Shown one piece after another: positions 1 to 4,846 of a stretch of 5,502 nt of DNA. The translations under genes were made by a program, and so were the position numbers. The notes below the pieces were generated by a model that saw only the letters and a program-made list of their open reading frames with translations, was not told the DNA's origin and made no database searches. Every line of letters starts with the position of its first letter. The stretch's first letter is position 1. The DNA comes from a bacterium (lineage in GTDB: Bacteria > Patescibacteriota > Minisyncoccia > Minisyncoccales > Minisyncoccaceae): positions 1 through 5,502 of the forward strand of contig JALNZJ010000060.1 of assembly GCA_023229485.1 (NCBI GenBank), read 5' to 3'.

Positions 1-697
1 TAGCTCCGAGTCTCTGCATTTCTTCTGCTTCCTTAAGAGTAATAAAATCAGGACGGGTTTCGAAGCTCATTCCAACAATGCGATGCTTCGCTTTTTCATT
101 CTTTTTTTGAGCCTTTTTTAGCTCCGACCATAGTTCCTCAATGGTTAATTTTTTACTTCGAGGCTCATCTTTTGTTTCATTACAAGCATCAAAACATTTT
201 TTAACAAACCAAATTTTATATTTTAAATCATAAAAAGACCAAGTCCCACCAATCATTCTTATTTCTATTTTATCGGTAGGGTGTCCACTTATCTGTAATA
301 CTTCAATTCTTTTTATCGTTTGCTTGTAAGGATTAAACCTTAATCTTTTTGCTCTTTCAACTGCTGGCTCACCAGAAAGATAACTCTTAGGAATATTTTT
401 CTCACTTGGACAATAAATGCATTTTCCAGGGCATTCATATGGCTTGGTAAGTATCGAAACGTTTACAACTCCCGCCAAAGAACGAATCGGCCTTGTACGA
501 AGAACCATTTCCAGTGAACTATTTTTTTTAATACTTTTTTTATCAACTAGATTATGGTAAACTTTAAGCAGCTCAATATTGCTTGGACAGGTAATTTTCA
601 AGTGTTTGGAAATTTTTCTTTTAGCATCAGATAAATTTTTTGCAGAAATATCTTCAATTTGGGCAATTTCTTTGATTATTAATTCTTTAGGAGTCAT
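1..697 (-). CDS. elp3: Elp3, tRNA uridine-34 carboxymethyl-forming radical SAM/acetyltransferase (N-terminal part, truncated by window edge)
   Basis: The reverse strand is open from an ATG at 697-695 to the window edge (232 codons), so the C-terminus lies outside. Elp3 uses a radical-SAM centre and a GNAT domain to add an acetyl-CoA-derived carboxymethyl group to C5 of wobble uridine in tRNA. The visible part holds an N-terminal helical segment (residues 1-65), the family block RTRPIRSLAG (67-76), a 4Fe-4S motif CPGKCIYCP with Cys89, Cys93 and Cys96, PKSYLSGEPA (103-112), GHPTDKIEIRMIGGTW (138-153) and SFETRPDF (211-218). These match Elp3 in order and spacing. The Cys motif is CX3CX2C, whereas archaeal Elp3 proteins as I recall them have CX4CX2C. 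The GNAT domain, expected downstream, cannot be seen. No Shine-Dalgarno precedes the start. A methyltransferase resembling Trm9 starts 14 bp away on the other strand. The family call is firm. Confidence 0.93.
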   Translation of the reverse strand, partial: MTPKELIIKEIAQIEDISAKNLSDAKRKISKHLKITCPSNIELLKVYHNLVDKKSIKKNSSLEMVLRTRPIRSLAGVVNVSILTKPYECPGKCIYCPSEKNIPKSYLSGEPAVERAKRLRFNPYKQTIKRIEVLQISGHPTDKIEIRMIGGTWSFYDLKYKIWFVKKCFDACNETKDEPRSKKLTIEELWSELKKAQKKNEKAKHRIVGMSFETRPDFITLKEAEEMQRLGA

Positions 698-700
698 AAT
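672..700 (+). promoter_or_regulatory. Possible promoter of the methyltransferase operon, inside the elp3 5' end
   Basis: TTGATT at 672-677 and CATAAT at 695-700 are separated by 17 bp and match sigma70-type consensus at 4/6 and 5/6 positions. The predicted start near 705-707 would leave about 5 nt before the ATG at 712. The first three bases of the -10 hexamer are the complement of the elp3 start codon. AT-rich DNA gives chance matches of this quality, so this is tentative; its main support is position, because the 14-bp gap leaves no room for a promoter outside elp3. Confidence 0.4.
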
Positions 701-711
701 TTTGATTTTGT

Positions 712-1416
712 ATGGATAAAAAAGAGGCACAAAAAATAATAGGCGAAACCAAAGATGTATATAATCAGATTGCTGAAAAATATGCATCAGTTAGGGACGA
801 AGCTTGGAGTGAAATGGATTTTCTGTTTGGAAAGTTTTTGAAAAGTGGAGATAAGGTTCTTGATCTTGGTTGTGGTAACGGCCGATTTTATGATTCGTTT
901 GTTAAAAATGGTGTTTTCTATCTAGGAATTGATAATTCAGAAAATTTAATAAATATAGCACGTAAAAATCATTCAGAGGGGGAATTTGTTCTTGCATCAG
1001 CGCTTAATCTACCTTTTAACGACGAAGAGTTTGACGCAGTTTATGGAATTGCTATATTGCATCACATACCATCCGAAGACTTAAGAAATCTTTTTGTAAA
1101 AGAAGCAAAAAGAGTCTTAAAAAAAGATGGTTATTTAATACTAACAGTTTGGGACTTGAAAGAAAAGAGAGAACAAGAGAAAAGTAATAAAAAATTTAAC
1201 ATCTTTAATCTTTTTCGTCAACGCATAGACAATGACGATATATTTATTCCTTGGTACGGTGCCCAGGATTGTTATTTTTATACTTTTACAATGGAAACAT
1301 TTAAGAGAATAGTTGAAGATAGCGGATTAACTATTATTGAGCATGGAGAAATCCTTGTTGGAAAAAAGCCATATCGAAATTTTTACATTGTTGCCAAAAA
1401 TAAAATTAAAAAATAA
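712..1416 (+). CDS. Class I SAM-dependent methyltransferase, Trm9/ALKBH8-like; probable tRNA carboxymethyl-uridine methyltransferase
   Basis: This 234-aa protein has a Rossmann methyltransferase core: motif I VLDLGCGNGRF (49-59), acidic ribose-binding D74 in YLGIDNS, ALNLPFNDEEFD (97-108), AILHH (114-118) and RVLKKDGYLIL (134-144). Beyond the common fold it resembles yeast Trm9 as I recall it: VYNQIAEKYASVRDEAW (16-32) against VYNEIAPHFSQTRYKPW; IFIPW (177-181) against VFVPW; an aromatic stretch CYFYTFTMETFKRI (187-200) where Trm9 has YRYYHLY plus GELEE; and NFYIVAKNK (223-231) against NWWVVAQKR. Trm9 methylates cm5U34, the Elp3 product, to mcm5U34. The divergent elp3 14 bp away fits that role. 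Eukaryotic Trm9 needs the partner Trm112, which is not encoded in this window. It is first in a four-gene operon and has no Shine-Dalgarno at a usable distance. The methyltransferase call is secure and the tRNA substrate is inferred; small-molecule methylation is the alternative. Confidence 0.85.
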   Translation: MDKKEAQKIIGETKDVYNQIAEKYASVRDEAWSEMDFLFGKFLKSGDKVLDLGCGNGRFYDSFVKNGVFYLGIDNSENLINIARKNHSEGEFVLASALNLPFNDEEFDAVYGIAILHHIPSEDLRNLFVKEAKRVLKKDGYLILTVWDLKEKREQEKSNKKFNIFNLFRQRIDNDDIFIPWYGAQDCYFYTFTMETFKRIVEDSGLTIIEHGEILVGKKPYRNFYIVAKNKIKK

Positions 1417-1433
1417 TACAAATAAAATTTAAA

Positions 1434-2069
1434 ATGGAAAAAAAAGAAATTATAAAAAAAGAAACAAAAAGAAAGTTTAATATAGTTGTATCAGGTGCTG
1501 CCGTGATGGATCTTTGTTGTGATAATATAAAAGAATTAGCAAAAGAAGTTGGGGCAGAAATCGCAAGAAAGGGTCACACATTAGTTACGGGAGCAACAAC
1601 GGGAGTTCCTTATTATTCTGCACTTGGATGTCATGAGGTGGGAGGTGAAAACGTCGGTTTTTCTCCAGCCGAATCTAAAATTGATCATGTTAGAAGATAT
1701 AAGCTGCCGTTGGACCCATTTGATCTTATGGTTTATACCGGCTCTGATTATGTTGGTAGAAATATTATTATGACAAAATCAGCCGATGGGGTAATTATTA
1801 TTTGTGGAAGAACTGGAACCTTGCATGAATTTGCCACAGCAGTCGAGTGCGGAAAACCAGTTGCTATTTTAGAGAAATCAGGAGGAACTGCAGATAAAAT
1901 AAAATTCATTTTGGATGAAAGTAAAAAAATAAAATCTCCAGTTGTTTTTGAAAGAAATCCAAAGGTCTTAGTTGAAAAATTGTTAAAATTAGTCGAAGAA
2001 GACAACAAAAAAGCTAGTAAGGTTTTAAATGAGGCAAAAAAACCAAACAAAAATAGAAGATATAAGTAA
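1434..2069 (+). CDS. LOG/SLOG-family (TIGR00725-like) Rossmann nucleotide-binding protein
   Basis: The 211-aa product has the LOG/SLOG ('lysine decarboxylase-like') fold: strand FNIVVSGAAV (15-24), a glycine-rich loop VTGATTGVPYYSALG (51-65), GRNIIMTKSADGVIII (108-123), then CGRTGTLHEF (124-133) and GKPVAIL (140-146). LOG enzymes are phosphoribohydrolases that release cytokinin-type bases from nucleotides and carry PGGxGTxxE. Here the GTLHE half and the preceding R109-N110 are kept, but PGG is replaced by CGR, so cytokinin-type activity should not be assumed. SLOG domains more widely bind or process nucleotides. The C-terminal 25 residues are lysine-rich. It lies 17 bp after the methyltransferase gene and 7 bp before the next gene, so co-transcription is likely. 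No Shine-Dalgarno is visible. The fold is clear; the substrate is unknown. Confidence 0.85.
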   Translation: MEKKEIIKKETKRKFNIVVSGAAVMDLCCDNIKELAKEVGAEIARKGHTLVTGATTGVPYYSALGCHEVGGENVGFSPAESKIDHVRRYKLPLDPFDLMVYTGSDYVGRNIIMTKSADGVIIICGRTGTLHEFATAVECGKPVAILEKSGGTADKIKFILDESKKIKSPVVFERNPKVLVEKLLKLVEEDNKKASKVLNEAKKPNKNRRYK

Positions 2070-2076
2070 TAAACTT

Positions 2077-2538
2077 ATGGCCAAAAAAATATCATTACCT
2101 AAGGATAAGGTTATAAAAGAAAATAAAGCAAAAAAGAAGATTATAACCAAAAAAAATATTTTAAAGAAAACCACGGTAAAAACTATTAAGCCATTAAAAG
2201 TAATAAAGGCAATTTCTAAAAAAATAGCTAAAAAAGCTATTCCTAAAAAGCCAATTAAAAAATTAGTTATTAGAAAGGAAATAAAAGAAAAAAAGATTGG
2301 TCAGATTCTTCATTTTTACGACAAGCTAAGCGTAATTGTAATAAAGCCAAAATCTGACTTGGGTGTTGGGGATACGGTTCGCATAAAAGGAGGTAAGGAT
2401 ACAAATTTCAAACAAAAAATAACTTCAATTGAGATAGATGGAAAAAAAATCAAATTAGCTAAAAAAAATCAAGTCATTGGTTTCAAAATTAAAGAAAAAG
2501 CTAGACCAGGATATTGGGTGTATAAGATTGAAGCATGA
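2077..2538 (+). CDS. Lysine-rich protein with C-terminal EF-Tu-domain-2-like beta-barrel ('translation elongation factor-like')
   Basis: I chose the ATG at 2077 (MAKKISLPK), 7 bp after the previous stop. An in-frame ATG at 2029 would overlap that gene by 41 bp and adds a 16-residue stretch with no recognisable feature. The protein is 153 aa. Residues 1-73 contain 29 lysines in AKK/PKKP-type patterns, like histone H1-type tails, and are probably disordered and nucleic-acid binding. Residues 74-153 form a compact domain: IGQILHFYDKLSVIVI (74-89), LGVGDTVRIKGG (95-106), FKQKITSIEIDGKKI (111-125), VIGFKIKEKARPGYWVYKI (133-151). This pattern fits the translation-factor beta-barrel seen in EF-Tu domain 2 and at the C-terminus of U32 peptidases. 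There is no GTPase domain, so it is not itself an elongation factor. Its stop codon overlaps the next start by 4 bp (ATGA), which suggests translational coupling. Role unknown; RNA or ribosome binding is an inference. Confidence 0.8.
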   Translation: MAKKISLPKDKVIKENKAKKKIITKKNILKKTTVKTIKPLKVIKAISKKIAKKAIPKKPIKKLVIRKEIKEKKIGQILHFYDKLSVIVIKPKSDLGVGDTVRIKGGKDTNFKQKITSIEIDGKKIKLAKKNQVIGFKIKEKARPGYWVYKIEA

Positions 2539-3254
2539 GTAATCAGTATATTATTTCAATAGAATTATTAAGAGAAAAAATAAAGGATAACAAAAGCTAT
2601 CCTTTTTCTCTTCCGGTTGTGAGGCACTTGGAAAAGATTGAATTTGACAGTCCAATAACTTTTTTAGTCGGAGAAAATGGGACAGGAAAATCTACTTTGC
2701 TTGAGGCGATTGCCATTCAATATGGCTTTAATCCAGAAGGAGGTTCAAAGAATTTTAATTTTGAAACAAGGCAAACGCACTCAAGCTTGAATGAATTTAT
2801 TCGCATAGCGAAAGGAACAAAAAAGCCCAAAGACGATTACTTTTTAAGGGCAGAAAGCTTCTATAATGTTGCTTCCAATATTGACGATATAGGTGTTACT
2901 GGATATGGAGAAATATCATTGCATAAACAGTCGCACGGAGAATCATTTTTCTCCTTGTTTTTGCATAGGCTAAGGGGCGAAGGAATATATCTTTTTGATG
3001 AACCAGAAGCAGCACTTTCACCTCAAAGACAACTGGCCCTTATTGCTAGGATGGATGAACTTATAAAACAAGGCAGTCAATTCATAATCGCTACACATTC
3101 TCCAATACTCTTATCCTACCCAAAAGCGAAAATTATCCAGATTACCGAGCAAGGATTTGAAGAACTTCCATACAAAGAAACCGAATGCTATGACTTCTAC
3201 AAGACTTTTATAAATCATCCAGAAGATATTTTAAGAAGAATGGATATAAAATAA
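2535..3254 (+). CDS. COG3910-type predicted ABC-class ATPase
   Basis: This 239-aa protein is a stand-alone ABC/SMC-class ATPase with no membrane segment or long coiled coil. Walker A is GENGTGKST (46-54). GFNPEGGSKNFNF (64-76) and RAESFYNVAS (105-114) are typical of the COG3910 group. The signature-like QSHGESFFSLF (132-142) is followed by Walker B IYLFDEPEAALSP (151-163) with catalytic E156, a D-loop region, and the H-switch IATHSP (185-190, H188). All ATPase motifs are intact, so an active dimeric ATPase is expected. The biological role of the family is not established. It is last in the operon; its start overlaps the stop of the lysine-rich gene, and the shared terminator lies 120 bp downstream. 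The length is normal for the family and no Shine-Dalgarno is seen. Confidence 0.9.
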   Translation: MSNQYIISIELLREKIKDNKSYPFSLPVVRHLEKIEFDSPITFLVGENGTGKSTLLEAIAIQYGFNPEGGSKNFNFETRQTHSSLNEFIRIAKGTKKPKDDYFLRAESFYNVASNIDDIGVTGYGEISLHKQSHGESFFSLFLHRLRGEGIYLFDEPEAALSPQRQLALIARMDELIKQGSQFIIATHSPILLSYPKAKIIQITEQGFEELPYKETECYDFYKTFINHPEDILRRMDIK

Positions 3255-3306
3255 TTATAAGGATATTATTTTAATAGTTAAAAATTTTAGCTTCATTGTT
3301 GGTTGA

Positions 3307-3341
3307 GAAGAATTCTTCCCGCTTTAAGGGCAGGGACTCAA
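3307..3341 (+). mobile_element. Possible solo right end (relic) of an IS200/IS605-type element
   Basis: A 12-bp perfect palindrome GAAGAATTCTTC (3307-3318) runs into a small hairpin: TCCC (3317-3320) pairs with GGGA (3333-3336) and GC (3321-3322) with GC (3330-3331), leaving A3332 bulged and TTTAAGG in the loop. CTCAATAAAA follows. The order GAATTC, GC-rich arm, CTTTA loop, purine-rich arm, then (T/C)TCAA resembles right ends of IS200/IS605 elements, where the same DNA encodes the 3' end of the TnpB guide RNA. No tnpA or tnpB reading frame and no left end are present; the upstream gene ends only 52 bp before. It is either a fossil, a miniature element or a chance likeness. Confidence 0.35.
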
Positions 3342-3373
3342 TAAAATATATCCCAATGTATTTTGCTTAATTT

Positions 3374-3404
3374 AAAAATACACTCCCAGGGAAGTGCATT
3401 TTTT
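3374..3404. terminator. Bidirectional intrinsic terminator between the operon and mltG
   Basis: AAAAATACACT (3374-3384) pairs with AGTGCATTTTT (3393-3403), giving 11 bp with one G-T wobble and an 8-nt loop. T runs lie on both sides (3399-3404 on the plus strand, 3374-3378 read as T on the minus strand). It lies between convergent genes and touches the mltG stop codon (3405-3403). The left arm can alternatively pair with TGTATTTT at 3357-3364. Confidence 0.75.
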
Positions 3405-4440
3405 ATAAGTGTTGCTGTATTGCTCGTTTATGTTCTTCAAAAGTTTTGCTAAAAATGGTTTTCCCATCTTCTTTCGAAGACAAGTAAAAAAAGTAATTAT
3501 TAGCTGTTGGATATATAGCAGCAATTATACTGTCTATTGATGGATTACAAATCGGACCTAATGGCAATCCTCTATTCAGATATGTATTGTAGGGTGAATT
3601 AGTTTTGTTATCAATTTTAGTACCATCGGCTTGTGCATATAAAGTTGTAGCGTCAACCTGTAAGGCCATTCCAATCCTCATCCTATTTTGAAGAACGCCC
3701 GAAACCATCTTTCTGTCATTTGTTCCTTTTACTTCTTTTTCGATTATTGAAGCAATGGTTACAATTTCGAATATAGTTTTATTCTGTTTCTTGATTTGAT
3801 CTCTTAAGTCCTGAGTTAATTTTTTATCAAAATTTTTAAGAGCTTTTTTAATTACACTGCTCGCATCATCGCTACTTGTTAAATAATACGTATCAGGGTA
3901 TAAATATCCTTCTAAGCTAATAGTATTTGGTTTATCAGCTAAAAAAGAAAATTCGTTTGTAAAATTTTTTGGTTTATCGGTCTTATTTGAATAATTAACG
4001 GCTGGAATTCCAACAATATCATAAAATTCCTTTTTTGTAGTTTTATTTATTTGATTTAGTTCTTCTGCAACATCTTTCAATGTCCATCCTTCAATTATTG
4101 TCAGTTTTTTAGCCGATGATTTTCCATTAGTGATAATTTCAATAATTTGCTCAGTAGTCATGTTTGAAGCAAGCAAATAATCTCCAGCCTGAATCTCATT
4201 TTGTTTCTTATCCAAATAAAGCTTTAATAGGAACACTAAATCATTTTGAATAAGGTTTTCTTTTTTTAAACTAGAAGATATTTCTTTCGCTACTTCTCCC
4301 TCAGAAATAGTAAATATTCTTTGTTCATCATTGTTAATATTAACCGCATTGAGGCTAAAAGAATAATAACCTAATGTAAATATTCCTGCAGCAAGAATAA
4401 GAAAAGCAAAGATAGTAATATAAAGTAATATTTTTTTCAT
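3403..4440 (-). CDS. mltG: Endolytic murein transglycosylase MltG (YceG-like)
   Basis: MltG is a membrane-anchored lytic transglycosylase that cuts nascent peptidoglycan glycan strands and is thought to set their length. The 345-aa product has a short cytoplasmic start, one membrane helix (about residues 4-27) and an outer-face domain. A LysM-like segment (about 42-105, including FTISEGEVAKEI and GDYLL) precedes the YceG domain with EGYLYPDTYYL (177-187), IASIIEKEVKG (229-239), VLQNRMRIGMALQVD (249-263), SPYNTY (282-287) and GLPLGPICNPS (291-301). By alignment with E. coli E218, the catalytic glutamate is E234 in ASIIEKE. Length is normal for the family. The gene is alone on its strand, with its own promoter and a terminator at the stop. 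The predicted transcript starts about 2 nt before the ATG, so translation is probably leaderless. Confidence 0.95.
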   Translation of the reverse strand: MKKILLYITIFAFLILAAGIFTLGYYSFSLNAVNINNDEQRIFTISEGEVAKEISSSLKKENLIQNDLVFLLKLYLDKKQNEIQAGDYLLASNMTTEQIIEIITNGKSSAKKLTIIEGWTLKDVAEELNQINKTTKKEFYDIVGIPAVNYSNKTDKPKNFTNEFSFLADKPNTISLEGYLYPDTYYLTSSDDASSVIKKALKNFDKKLTQDLRDQIKKQNKTIFEIVTIASIIEKEVKGTNDRKMVSGVLQNRMRIGMALQVDATTLYAQADGTKIDNKTNSPYNTYLNRGLPLGPICNPSIDSIIAAIYPTANNYFFYLSSKEDGKTIFSKTFEEHKRAIQQHL

Positions 4441-4448
4441 ATAGCAGT

Positions 4449-4477
4449 ATTTTATCGTGTCATTTATTTGAAGTCAA
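4449..4477 (-). promoter_or_regulatory. mltG promoter
   Basis: On the minus strand TTGACT (4477-4472) and TAAAAT (4454-4449) are 17 bp apart, each matching consensus at 5/6 positions. A start 7 nt past the -10 falls on A4442, two nucleotides before the ATG at 4440. This would make a leaderless mRNA, consistent with the absence of a ribosome-binding site. Confidence 0.7.
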
Positions 4478-4480
4478 ATA
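4465..4480. promoter_or_regulatory. Inverted repeat over the mltG -35 box (possible operator)
   Basis: TATTTGA and TCAAATA (7-bp perfect arms, 2-bp spacer AG) cover the mltG -35 hexamer at 4472-4477. A further TATTTG copy in minus-strand orientation lies just upstream, read from about 4491 to 4486. A regulator bound here would compete with RNA polymerase. No regulator is encoded in the window, and short AT-rich palindromes occur by chance. Confidence 0.3.
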
Positions 4481-4564
4481 TGGCAAATATTCAATTAAGA
4501 TTCAGTTTTTGATGTCTCCACTATTTAACAAGTTAATTTTGCACAATCTCTTTTCTTTCCCCTG

Positions 4565-4592
4565 TTGACAAAAAAAATATAGGGGATATAAT
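4565..4592 (+). promoter_or_regulatory. Strong consensus promoter upstream of greA
   Basis: TTGACA (4565-4570) and TATAAT (4587-4592) are both perfect sigma70-type hexamers with a 16-bp spacer. The predicted start is A4599. It is the best promoter in the window and lies 261 bp before greA, so the transcript begins with a long leader. No comparable promoter is visible closer to greA. Confidence 0.85.
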
Positions 4593-4610
4593 TAGGGCAT
4601 AAGAAACTTT

Positions 4611-4715
4611 ATGCAATACCAAAGTATTACAACTAGATATTCAAAATGTAATTCCCAATCAGTTTGGGCTTTATTTATTTTGGTTACTACAAGAATACCG
4701 AGGGGGTGCTTATAA
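4611..4715 (+). CDS. Possible 34-codon leader ORF upstream of greA
   Basis: An ATG 12 nt after the predicted transcript start opens a frame of 34 codons ending in TAA at 4713-4715. The product begins MQYQSITTRYSK and ends TTRIPRGCL; it has no recognisable domain. Its last codons include CCG-AGG-GGG, unusual in this AT-rich window, and these lie in the segment that can pair with the terminator arm. A ribosome reaching the stop would cover the proposed antiterminator strand (4702-4711). That geometry fits translation-coupled attenuation, but there is no Shine-Dalgarno and a frame this short can arise by chance. Confidence 0.25.
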   Translation: MQYQSITTRYSKCNSQSVWALFILVTTRIPRGCL

Positions 4716-4751
4716 AGGTTTTTATAAAACAAAAAACTAAACAAGCCCCCC
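4702..4751 (+). promoter_or_regulatory. Proposed antiterminator pairing in the greA leader
   Basis: GGGGG (4702-4706) and GCTT (4708-4711) can pair with CCCCC (4747-4751) and AAGC (4743-4746), nine base pairs with only T4707 bulged. This captures the whole 5' arm of the downstream terminator, so the two structures are mutually exclusive. What would choose between them (ribosome position, GreA, a ligand) cannot be told from the sequence. Confidence 0.45.
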
Positions 4752-4767
4752 AACAAAGGGGGCTTTT
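4743..4767 (+). terminator. Intrinsic terminator within the greA leader
   Basis: AAGCCCCC (4743-4750) pairs with GGGGGCTT (4758-4765) around a 7-nt loop, followed by a short T tract (4764-4767). An outer AAACTAAA (4734-4741) can pair with TTTAGTTT (4771-4778). It is the most GC-rich hairpin in the window. The T tract is short, so termination may be partial, allowing readthrough into greA 93 bp downstream. Confidence 0.7.
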
Positions 4768-4782
4768 AAATTTAGTTTATAA

Positions 4783-4846
4783 TAAGAAATCGCAAAAAGC
4801 TTATTTGTTATAGCGCTGTATCAAATAGTTATTATTGCGAATCTTA
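4783..4846 (+). promoter_or_regulatory. Long imperfect hairpin directly before greA
   Basis: Nested pairs run from both ends: TAAGA/TCTTA (4783-4787/4842-4846), TCGCAA/TTGCGA (4790-4795/4835-4840), TTATTTG/CAAATAG (4801-4807/4822-4828, one wobble) and TATA/TGTA (4809-4812/4817-4820) around a GCGC loop. That is 22 base pairs in 64 nt, ending 13 nt before the greA ATG. It may protect the mRNA end, hold a regulator site or affect translation. It is not a tRNA and has no T tract, so it is not a terminator. Confidence 0.45.

Larger units (their letters stand above)
4599..4767 (+). ncRNA. Predicted structured greA leader / leader-derived small RNA (about 170 nt)
   Basis: From the predicted start at 4599 to the terminator at 4743-4767 the sequence forms successive local hairpins: GCATAA/TTATGC (4597-4602/4609-4614, its first two bases just upstream of the predicted start), AATAC/GTATT with a CAAA loop (4615-4619/4624-4628), CCCAA/TTGGG (4654-4658/4664-4668), and TTATAAA/TTTATAA with a 4-nt loop (4710-4716/4721-4727). 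A GC-rich terminator follows. I do not recognise a known riboswitch, 6S, SRP or tmRNA pattern. It could be an attenuated leader of greA, as E. coli greA has with its GraL RNAs, or an independent small RNA. The hairpins are short, so the overall fold is a proposal. Confidence 0.5.

Noticed and set aside
689..693. AGGAG as a Shine-Dalgarno for the methyltransferase
   Set aside because: It is 18 nt from the ATG and probably upstream of the transcript start.
1748..2050. A 100-codon reading frame on the minus strand
   Set aside because: It lies wholly antisense to the LOG/SLOG gene, whose motifs are clear; the predicted product has only phenylalanine/serine-rich low-complexity sequence.
2029..2076. 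Upstream ATG start for the lysine-rich gene
   Set aside because: It would overlap the previous gene by 41 bp, while the ATG at 2077 gives a short gap and an MAKK start typical of such proteins.
2536..2538. TGA read as glycine (genetic code 25 of Gracilibacteria/SR1)
   Set aside because: TGA here is the natural stop in an ATGA overlap after a complete domain, and no conserved gene in the window contains an internal TGA.
4646..4651. ATG-TAA start-stop pair in the greA leader
   Set aside because: A six-base match is expected by chance in AT-rich DNA and there is no ribosome-binding context.
4702..4711. GGGGGTGCTT as the start of a TPP riboswitch
   Set aside because: The conserved CTGAGA and the later CCTGATCTGG-type segment are absent downstream.
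4778..4783. TATAAT as a second greA promoter
   Set aside because: No -35-like sequence lies 15-19 bp upstream; that region is the terminator hairpin.
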